Shown here one piece after another: positions 55,106 to 64,000 of a stretch of 64,000 nt of DNA (position 1 is the stretch's first letter; every line of letters begins with the position of its first letter). The notes under the pieces were generated by a model. It searched no databases and was not told the origin of the DNA. It saw only the letters and a program-made list of their open reading frames with translations. The stretch comes from Helicoverpa zea (Eukaryota; Arthropoda; Insecta; Lepidoptera; Noctuidae), in assembly GCF_022581195.2 (NCBI RefSeq), contig NC_061462.1:4402001-4466000 (forward strand), given 5' to 3'. A program made the position numbers and the translations under genes.

Positions 55106-55562
55106 GACAACACAATATGTATTATACTATAAGTCACTGAGTTATCTTGTGGTAATAACAGCTTTCATAAGTTATGTGTCTGCAGTGTAATTTGTTGTAT
55201 TTGGAATACCGAATAATCGATGTGTGGCTTTCGGTATGTTTGAATCGAATTTATCAGATTTGTTATACACTTTTATTCTATTATAAATCTTCTTTCCTTG
55301 ACCTTTTTGTGTCTTGTCTGGCATGAAAGATTCAATAATAAAGTATTGTATTAAATAGTACATATTCCCTTTACAAATCGACTTAGCGCCAACTTAGGAC
55401 TAAGTTGGATTAACTTAATCTGTTGTTTAACAAACCAGCCTATGTCATAGTTCAAGCTTGTTGGCAGGTGCACTCACGTTTAAGTACAGAAACAAAACCT
55501 TGGATGCACTAAATATATACTTGTACACATTTTGAATTATCACCATTTAATTAAAACTTTTA
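55106..55562. other. AT-rich stretch, nothing recognised
   Basis: No feature recognised. Confidence 0.45.
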
Positions 55563-55607
55563 GTTTTACAATTTTGTAATGTGGACAACATTACAAAATT
55601 GTAAAAC
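55563..55607. repeat. 20-bp perfect hairpin
   Basis: GTTTTACAATTTTGTAATGT at 55,563-55,582 is exactly inverted at 55,588-55,607 around the loop GGACA. No target duplication seen. Confidence 0.9.
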
Positions 55608-58299
55608 CCTTTATTTTTATTTAGCATTTATTTTACATACATATATTCCTAATCTACTCGTGTAACGGAGACGAGCATAAGCTTAATTTTAAACATACAC
55701 GCAACCATTAAAAAACAAAACGCGATCATCATATTTCTTCCCATTACCCTTTATATTACGAGGTCCAAAGAAAAGAATGGGTTCCACACGGGGCTATTTA
55801 TCTTCGTTATCCTAACTCCTGTGCCCACACACTGAATCTAGGAGTGGCTTGGACTAATACCCGTCAACACGGGAACTGTAATGGTGATTAAATAAGGGAC
55901 GAATCCGGTGGACCTGTACAAATGAGACCATTTATAGAATACGTTACGTGTTGCGGTTTGAGCGACTTGATAAATTTTTGTGGGAATGTTACACTATTTA
56001 ATATGTTGTATTCGTCTAATCCATCTAGTATCCTACTTTATTTGCAGAAAAATAAATACCAGAATGCATTCAAAATGTTTTGTAATACCCTGTTTAACAT
56101 AAATTCTCACCAAAAAGCGAGCACTTAATATGAATTTCAATGGTACTTAGCACGAATACAATCAAAAAGTTTTTAATTCTACATACGGCTTAGCTCAGCC
56201 CTGAAACTGAAATGTTTTCGGAGTGTGGGAAGGATTTATTTGCATAATGCATCACTTAATATCAGCCACGTTAAATATTAAAGGGGTAGCGTTCAGGGAC
56301 CATTAATAACTCATATTAACATTCAAGCTGAATATCAACTTGAGACAATGAAAAATAGATTAACTTGGTAACATTTTAGTTACTGTATGAAAATGCTTAT
56401 AGCTTCTAATACTAGCTGGAATTTTTTCCGAATGGTTTACAGTACTGTAGTGTGTCTTACATTAAACTTAAAAATCAAAAACATTGTAAAACAGTGCATC
56501 TTTTAATGGTTTTTCGTCGCATTTGTACTGTATAGGGAACTACTTTCAGTACCTACATATTTATGATTTTATTTCGAAACAGCTAAAGATGACCCCAACA
56601 AACTAAACATTACCTCTTTCTAATACTGCATAAATATGCATAGTTCTGAGTACTACTTAAGCATTGGCGAAACACCCGCAACTATGCGTTAACAAACTTT
56701 CCAATTCAGAACTCTCAAACACAAAATATAGCGACAAAGCCTGCAGAACTACAAACTACATTGACAACGCTTGTATAGAAATTGTATCAACTTTGCAGCT
56801 TATCTTTAGCGTGCAACAAAGCGAATGCTGCGCCAAACACGAGGCTTGCCTCGCCTCGTACCGCTATCCACAGCTTTTTGATAAGCGTACCGCTACACCG
56901 TCTTCAAAGTGAAGATTTGCGTACTTGGGTACATTGGGTGGCATCCTTGGAACAATGTAGATAAAGGCTCAGCTTAACTTCAGACGTTCAACTAGGTCAA
57001 ACAACAATTTATGCGATAGTCATGAGCATATTGAGTTATAGATACAATTGTTAGCTATAGATCTGTACGACGTGTCTTGCCTAGTTTGGGAAACAACGTT
57101 GAAATGCGATATTGACTACGAATAATTTGCTACGGCGTAGTACTGCTACGAGAATTCCGATGCCAAACATTGGTTACAAACATTTTTACTTCTCATTCCA
57201 AGATAATAGTGTAATTGACTCCCTGTGTTGGTAGATTCGATGAGATTTCAGATCAAATCTAACGTTACAGACTGCTAAATAACTACCAACATACACAATC
57301 AATCGCAGTAACATGAACGCACAATACAAATACAACATGACCTACAAATTATTTGCAACTTTGATTAATCGTTACAGAGTCCAATTTATAATACGATTCT
57401 ATCCTGTTGTTAAACTGTAATACCTCTCCATATTTAGGGTTGTCACTTTAGCCGAATAGTTTCGATATTCATTTACTCACCAAGAGTGAATTGAATTTGG
57501 CAAAATCTACATAGAATAATATGACAGTCAATTCATTTACCATATAACTATATTTAATTCCTTAGTAGAGACCAAAAGAAGTAAAAAAATGGTAATTACT
57601 GATTTATTTAAATACTGTTTGCAACCCTACCCATATCGCTAGTTTATAGCCAGCCTCATTTAGCTACAAACGAAGTGTACTGTATGAAATAATTGAAAAT
57701 AAACAGTGATCATGAGATATCTGTGCATTTAATTGGTTTTGCATGAATATTTGTGTTTAACGTCGAACGTTCTGATTTGATTGAAATTCATTTAACGTGT
57801 GTGCCTGATGTTTTATTAAAATACTTGTTATGTCAATGTCTCTACAAGTCTTTTAAAATTAATAACTTTTTTTAAAAAATCCTAGCCTTTGATTTGAGTA
57901 AAGAGAACTGTAAATTTTCTTTCAATTTGACACCTATATCGTAACTTACACACATTTCTCAAAGGTATCTTACTTAGCAACCCAGATATACATATGTCTC
58001 TAATACAACTATCAAAATATATAAAAAGATTCTACACCCTCCTACCTTATCCACCGATAAAAAGACTTAAACTAACATACAAGTCAACCTTTTCACAAAG
58101 ACCGCAATAATCGCATCCTAACCTTTTGACTTACAGACTCAATGTAAAAACCTACCACGTAGAACTGTGTACCGGCTGTCAGATCACTAAATCTTCGTTA
58201 AGCGAGGGACGACATATGGTGTGAACCCAACTCTACGTGAACCACGCGCTAATATAATACATGTGGACGCTGCTTATATTGAATTAAAGTACCTACGTG
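55608..58299. other. AT-rich stretch, nothing recognised
   Basis: Short ORFs at 55,922 and 56,664 lack domains or splice support. No repeat end recognised. Confidence 0.4.
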
Positions 58300-58329
58300 A
58301 CAGTTTTTGTAAAACTTCATCTTATCTGT

Positions 58330-58451
58330 ACTGTGTACAGTAGACTCTTTCAAGTCTGAGCGCTCTGAACTCGGTTTAAAAGTAGAAGTTCGTTGAACTT
58401 TGGAACGTGATTTTACTTGCTTTTGAAATTGGAATCGTCTTGTTGATTATG
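58330..58451 (+). promoter_or_regulatory. Possible 5' UTR exon and promoter
   Basis: A slightly GC-richer patch (CTGAGCGCTCTGAACTCGGT, GAAGTTCGTTGAACTTTGGA) leads to GTTGATTATG|GTATGTG, a fair splice donor, at about 58,451. The ATG just before the donor could start a protein continuing in a distant exon. Composition and one donor are the only support. Confidence 0.2.
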
Positions 58452-58898
58452 GTATGTGTTTTCTTTTTAAAGATAATAAAAGTGATATTTTATTGGATAA
58501 ATATCCGTTTTCAGAGAGCAAAATTAAAGCGTCAGAAAGGTCTTGAAGTATTTTATTTTATTTCATAAATGGATGATAACATAAATATAATATAAATTAC
58601 CCAATAATACAATCTACCTAATTTTTCGAGATGGTCTGGATATTCCAGACAGAATCATCTGGTAATAAGATCTGTTCCTAGAATTTCTGTATTAAATGTT
58701 ACCGTACATGTCTGTATATTGAAAGTGTACTCTCTAAAGTCGTTCACGTATTATGGTTACATACAAGTTTCTGAAATACAGATACCAATATGTCTTGATT
58801 AAGTCTACGAACGATATATGTACATTTATATTACTTTATCAATGGAATATGAGTGAAGAATTGAGAATAATAAATCTGTCATTCATGGAAGAGCCACT
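58452..58898. other. AT-rich stretch, nothing recognised
   Basis: No feature recognised. Confidence 0.45.
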
Positions 58899-59101
58899 AG
58901 TATAATCCCTACTACTGTCTGTCTGTCTGTTACGCTTTCAAGTCTAAACCAATGAACTGATTTTCATAAAATTTGATACAGAGATAGAGTTGACCTTGAG
59001 AAAGATCATAGGATAGTTTTTATCCCGGACTTTTGAACAATTCCCTAGGAAACGCGATATAACCGAACTCTACGCGGGCGAAGCCGCGGGCGGAAGCCAG
59101 T
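58899..59101 (+). mobile_element. Helitron-like non-autonomous repeat, near complete
   Basis: Starts ACTAGTATAATCCCTACTAC, continues CTGTCTGTCTGTTACGCTTT, AACTGATTTTCATAAAATTT, GATACAGAGATAGAGTTGAC and TAGTTTTTATCCCGGAC, and ends ACGCGGGCGAAGCCGCGGGC then GGAAGCCAGTA. This is the full order of the common lepidopteran repeat, with the CTAG end mutated to CCAG. Fragments of the same family lie at 7,420, 9,980, 20,515, 39,418, 44,583, 46,384 and 59,676-59,706. Confidence 0.65.
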
Positions 59102-60136
59102 AATAAATAAATAAATGACAATCAGTCTTCCAAAGACATAATTCTTTACAAATAAAGTGTTCTTAGTTTGAAAATAGGTATGTATCAAGTATTGATTTCG
59201 TAATGGCTAGAATAAAATAAATAATAACGTATTTTCTAGCACTGTAAACATTTATTCAAACGGTACACTAGGAAGTTGGTCGATGTGTCCACGTTCCATT
59301 TCTAATCTAATCTCTAACTTGAAAATCTTTTTCGGGAGAAACTTTCTGAGCTAAAAGCTCTTTGGACAATAAAAGTCTTTCGTTTTTATCTCGGACGCGA
59401 AAAGTACCCTCTGTTTTGACTTATTTGGGTAATTGATTTTGTATTTTTTAGTGTTGCAAATGTGGAAATGTGGGTCATTTTGAATACCATAAACAAGAAC
59501 TAGCTACCGCGATATATAAATAACTGAAAATTTTGTAATTTTGGTTTGATTTGTTTCAGTAAAATGATTTTTTTCTTTCGTTAAAGTTAGCTCTAGATTT
59601 TTTATCTAAATAGTTTTAGAAAATATTTAGATAAAAAATCTAGTGTCTGAGGAAGAACTAGGTTAGTTTTCATCAGAAGCGAGCGAAGCCACGGGGAGTA
59701 ACTAGCTACTCTTCTAGTATTTAAACTTAAATCGTACAGAATTTATAGACCATAAAAACTCGTAAATCAAAGCAAGTAGCTTAAGGAATCCAAAAGTCTT
59801 TAATCAAGTAAGGCTTGAGTTTCTAAAAATAAATACGGGTAAATAATCCCTATTTGATCTTCCTTCTGTGTGTTGTTCAGATCACAATCAAAGTTGTAAG
59901 GGGGTGAGGAATAAAGCGTATATGTGTATAGTCAACAAGAATACAGATGTTGTTAACAGCTTAGTCCATTAATTGTATATCGACATTCTAAGTAGATAGT
60001 GTAGAATGTGCCCGAAACTTTAGCCTAATCGTTATGGTACACCACATAATTATGGGTATCTAGCTAATCCCCACGGTTTAATTAGCGTCACTAGCGTAAT
60101 TTTTATTAAAAAAATCAGCTTATTTACTTTATCATG
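59102..60136. other. AT-rich stretch with a hairpin
   Basis: CTAGATTTTTTATCTAAATA (59,593-59,612) is exactly inverted at 59,624-59,643 around an 11-base loop. A Helitron-like end fragment (GCGAGCGAAGCCACGGGGAG, 59,678 on) follows. No gene. Confidence 0.6.
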
Positions 60137-60297
60137 ATCTAGCTAGATTGTCTGCGTCAGAACCCTGTCACAACTCTCCGATCCTCTCGAAATACATATA
60201 GAGAGTTGCTACCTAATTGCTACAAGCTACCATTGGTTGCTACCAATTGCTACCCTCGTAGTTTTGAAGATATGGGTCCTGACGCAGACGCTAGATT
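60137..60297. mobile_element. Small MITE with TTGCTACC repeats
   Basis: GTCTGCGTCAGAACCC on the left is inverted on the right as GGGTCCTGACGCAGAC, both next to ATCTAGC (left) or GCTAGAT (right). Between them are degenerate tandem copies of TTGCTACC/ATTGCTACAAGCTACC. About 160 bp, non-coding. Confidence 0.65.
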
Positions 60298-62054
60298 ATT
60301 GGTATAGTGTATCTTTCAGTTAAATCTATTTAGTTGGTTCGGCGTGAAAGTACCATGGTCTTTGAGATTTCAGAAAGTTCGAGACTACATTAATTCAGTT
60401 AGCAATAAAATTCTAAACAACAAAGCGAAATGCAGTCCCGTATGAAATAATTAAGGGTTTGTATAGTCAGGATTTTTATGGCGTTGCTTTAATTTATTTC
60501 ACGTTCCACTGACACCATTCTTTTTATATTGTCCAACGCAACAAAAGGGCTCTATATCACATCTTTACAATGAACAAACGTAACTTTTTTTTACTTCAGA
60601 AGAAAATATATTAGGGACAATTTTTTTCGAGCCTTAAAAAAGGATAATAATTGTGTTATATTGTCGCCAACTTTGTCTAGATTAATTGCTGTATTTTATA
60701 AAAGGCGAAAGTTCTCTGTTTATATTATTATTCATCTTTAACGAATAAAATAAAGAAGAAGAACGAATAAAAGGGTATCTGAAGTCGTTGTTAAATGGCA
60801 TAGAAAGTTCTTTTCTTAAATAAAAGGCGGCCGTTTTTCACTTGACTTAACTTTGATTATAGCCTGTCATAATACAAAAATCAATTTCTTTATAGCCTCT
60901 GTAATCCATTTTGTTTGCTCATTTGAATATTTTTACGACCATGTTTATTTTTAAACGGATTAATCTAGACGTCAGAATAGGATTTTCGCCAATATTCTGC
61001 CTATATTCATATTTTTTCCGAAAGAAGTTTAATGAAACAATTAAAACCCTTGTAAAATAACGTTTGAGTATTATCAGGTTAACGCTCTTAGGTTGAACTT
61101 TAAAAAAAAAGTCTGATTAAAAAAGTAAATAATCGAGGCGATCTTCAAATAGAATGATTTTAATATTGACACACATTCTTTTACTACAGTAGGTATTGAA
61201 CAACCTTGTAACAAAACAGCCTATCAAAAACCTATTAAACGAACAAAATCCAAGTCCCCAACAAAACAAGTACAAGTATATTCGTCTAGCCATTTCCTCG
61301 TGTTTCACTTTTAGAAAGTTAGCCTTGTCTCAAGAGGTTTAACGAGCTAACTTTCTGAATAATTCTCCTTGGCTCCAAGAACTGAAAGGAATATACTTGT
61401 ATAACTATTTATTGAGACTAACATATTAGCCGGTAAGTCGCACAAATTAGTTTTACGTTAATGGCTCGTATTTACACACAAACATTCTAACTGTCATTAA
61501 AAGGACTAACGAGGACTGTTCAGAATGTTGTTAACGAGATGTTGTAAATATGCATATAATAGCTTGGCAGTTTGTTTGTCGTAATTCGGTACTTATACTT
61601 TCTTATATCACACTGATATTACATAGGCGAATGTTTGTGTGCGTGTGTGTGTGTGTGTATATGTTGGTTTTAATGTAACTTGTTACATAAAATAAAGGCA
61701 AATTTTATCGGGGTGTTGAAAGTAATTACACAAGGAGGGTGACTTTATAATAATATCAATTTATATTGCTGATGTTAAAAATAGGCATACATCGTCAAAG
61801 AAATATTTATTAATAAATTCCTATTATTTGTCTCATGCGACAAAGGAAAATATCTAAAAATAAATAAAACATGAGGCAGCGGCTTATTTCTCATTATTAT
61901 TTTGACAAAAGAAAGTAAGTTCAACGTTAGAAATATAAAATTGTAAACGAAATATGGCATTGAACTCTGGCACGGAAACATACGAAGGTTTGCCTGGGAG
62001 AGTTCAAAAACTTATGTAGGAGTATGTAGGCGAAAGCCGGTATGAAATATCTTT
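60298..62054. other. AT-rich stretch with a GT microsatellite
   Basis: A (GT)n run lies at about 61,635-61,659. No gene or recognised repeat otherwise. Confidence 0.5.
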
Positions 62055-62062
62055 GTTTTCAA

Positions 62063-62096
62063 CATAGATGTAATAGTTTACTATATTACATCTATG
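62063..62096. mobile_element. 34-bp palindromic micro-insertion, 8-bp TSD (hAT-like)
   Basis: CATAGATGTAATA and its inverse TATTACATCTATG are separated by 8 bases. The 34-bp unit is flanked by the exact duplication GTTTTCAA (62,055-62,062 and 62,097-62,104). An 8-bp duplication is the hAT signature. A unit this small can hold only two terminal repeats, so it would be among the shortest transposed DNA elements. Confidence 0.7.
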
Positions 62097-62104
62097 GTTT
62101 TCAA

Positions 62105-64000
62105 CCCGTCCGTTTCGTTCATGATATAGAAAAGGAGAGCCCCTTCACTATGTTTCCTAAACATGATTTATTTATCCAGGGTATTCAAAAATGGAACATT
62201 AAAAAAAAATCATGATTCCATTTTCAAAACCATGGTAAAACCGCGTTTGTATAATTTTACGTTCGGAAAAACATTTTCAGCGCTTGTTTTCAGTTTGGAA
62301 ACTCAGTTAGTTATGCGTCAACGGTAAAATTGTATTTCATAAGTTTGCATAAAAACAGTCCGTTTTGCATTTTGCCGTTATGGACATGCCGATCGCTTTG
62401 CATTTGAATGTAACTGTGTTCTATGCAATAAATATATGCGTGACCAGGACCGATACAGATTTGTTAGTAGATTCTCGTATTGTATTTTAAGCTCGTAAAT
62501 ACATTTACCTATCAGTCTAGACTTTGTGAGAACAGTTGACGACGACTTCGTTCGTACGTTGAACGAAGATTCATGTAATTGAAAAATCCTATGTAGTGAG
62601 GCTTTTACCCGGGTGCGTGAAGAAGGTCCCATTGGGCGCGGGTGAATTCTTTCTCGGTGTGGCTAAAGGGGCAACGTTCATTTAATACCCTAAAATATTC
62701 GGATAACATAGTTCACAGACATAACCACACCCGACTCTAATTAAGGGTCATGTTACCTAGAATTGCTCTCTGAATCCAATTCCATACAAAATAACAGATT
62801 AGTATTCCCCGTCCATCCTGTTCTACAGAGAATAAACGTTTTTTTTCGGTAAAACCAATGTTATCCAAACGTAAAAAATCGTGTTCTATTATGTAAGTAG
62901 GGTTTCCCAAGTTGTTTTTGTAGTGATCTGAATAATTTCAAGCGAGCACTTACTCTAAGCTGCTTTTTCACGAATCGGAGTGCGGACATTAGTTAGACAA
63001 GAGTTACATTTGTACCGGTAGAAAAGAAAATTCAATACGTTATAACTTTTTAGAACGATAGGTCTTATCGCATCATTTTTGCTACTATTGTAAACATGTT
63101 TATAATTTACTTAACTTTATACAACTGACATTATTGTTCTTGTAGTCATAACCACATACAAAATTCAGGTCCCAGAAATAAACGACTACATACTAAAAAG
63201 TAACAAAACATTCTTATCACAACTGCAGCCACATTTCGCTTCTACACACAGAAAAACAGCGACCATAAAACCACATTCAGACTTTATAAAAACGAACCAA
63301 GAAAGAAGTGTCGGCCTAAAATACTTTCATTTCTAGAAATAACGAGACGATGCATTAAGTCGTTAGACTTTCAATGGCTTCGGTCGCGTGGCACCTCGGA
63401 GGTACAACAAGCAACACTTCTATTGTCACCTCGGAAAGGAAGGCACTTTGTCATACCACCCTTTGTTACTGAACTAATGCTTCTTAATGCGCCCCGTGTA
63501 CCTAAGAGCACGGAAATGGGTGGGGAACGTTTGTGATTTTGTACTTTTTTCCCCCCTTGGGTCGTTTTAAAACGAGTTCAAGGTTCAACCGTGGAGGAAG
63601 TTCATGAATACGTAATATTTTCAAGAATATAAGATTGCGTTTTTGATATTTTTTCTTGTCTTTGTTGATATATTTCTACATGGGAATCACAAGATTTTTA
63701 ATAACTATATTGTAATTACATAAGTAATTTTGAATTGGTGTCCTTTAAATTGAAAATGGATTACTTGAATATAGATCTGTTTGTCTGTTCTCATCAAAAA
63801 ACTGCGCATAATTAGATAAAGAATAAGAGGGGTAGTATTTTACCTCAAAAACACGTCATCAATGAAAAATAAATGAACACATGAATACAATAGGGAAAAG
63901 TTGTTTCCTTGTGCAATTTAAATCCAATTTATTTTGAAGTAAAAGGTATTTCTGTTGTACGACAAAATGATTACTTGGTCTATTAGCGGAAAAGACATTA
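62105..64000. other. AT-rich stretch, nothing recognised
   Basis: 62,580-62,660 and 63,360-63,560 are somewhat GC-richer and might be exon or regulatory DNA, but no frame, splice pair or repeat terminus supports a call. Confidence 0.35.

Noticed and set aside
62378..62632. 84-codon minus-strand ORF (MGPSSRTRVKASLHR...)
   Set aside because: No recognisable motif or splice/promoter context; basic composition alone is not enough.

Overview
The window looks like AT-rich, gene-poor nuclear DNA of a moth or butterfly (Lepidoptera). It carries many repeat families typical of that order: tRNA-headed and 5S-rRNA-headed SINEs, LINE tails ending in a CCCAGCAGTGGGACG-type motif, Helitron-like repeats ending in CTAG, and a repeat ending in CGAGTCCGACTCGCAC. 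Long runs of AT-rich sequence hold no recognisable exon. Most of the ORFs are chance openings. No rRNA, functional tRNA or CRISPR array was seen.

Layout. 1-987 is the 3' end of an R1-clade LINE with a poly(A) tail. 2.0-2.45 kb holds two GC-rich CAGCACTGCTG-type repeat clusters. 3.3-3.7 kb holds one plausible host gene, a small secreted protein. 4.4-32.6 kb is intergenic or intronic sequence with SINEs (several with exact target-site duplications), MITEs, a composite 2.3 kb repeat with a TGTC microsatellite, hairpins, and two candidate first coding exons (22.35 kb plus strand; 31.07-31.16 kb minus strand, signal-peptide-like). 33,031-38,339 is a structurally complete DIRS-like retrotransposon: 162-bp identical inverted terminal repeats, an internal complementary region that matches both element ends exactly, a gag-like region with tandem repeats, RT/RNase H and a tyrosine recombinase. 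Its reading frames are broken by several frameshifts.

39-48 kb is intergenic with MITEs, including a perfect 117-bp inverted repeat and a 964-bp TA-flanked element whose short deletion derivative lies at 7.9 kb. 49.1-50.3 kb is a non-autonomous hAT element with an 8-bp target duplication. 50.7-53.8 kb is the best-preserved coding unit: an apparently intact two-exon transposase with N-terminal zinc-binding motifs, an HTH, a DDE_4-type catalytic core and a C-terminal SWIM zinc finger, inside imperfect terminal inverted repeats. 54-64 kb is mostly unrecognised sequence with a 5S-headed SINE, a Helitron-like repeat, small MITEs and a 34-bp palindromic insertion with an 8-bp target duplication.

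How it works together. The window is mainly a record of transposition. Several non-autonomous elements would need enzymes supplied from elsewhere, namely LINE reverse transcriptase for the SINEs, hAT transposase, and DIRS proteins. The DDE/SWIM transposase is the only element here that still looks able to encode its own enzyme. Family names rest on recognised motifs and remembered family features, not on database searches.
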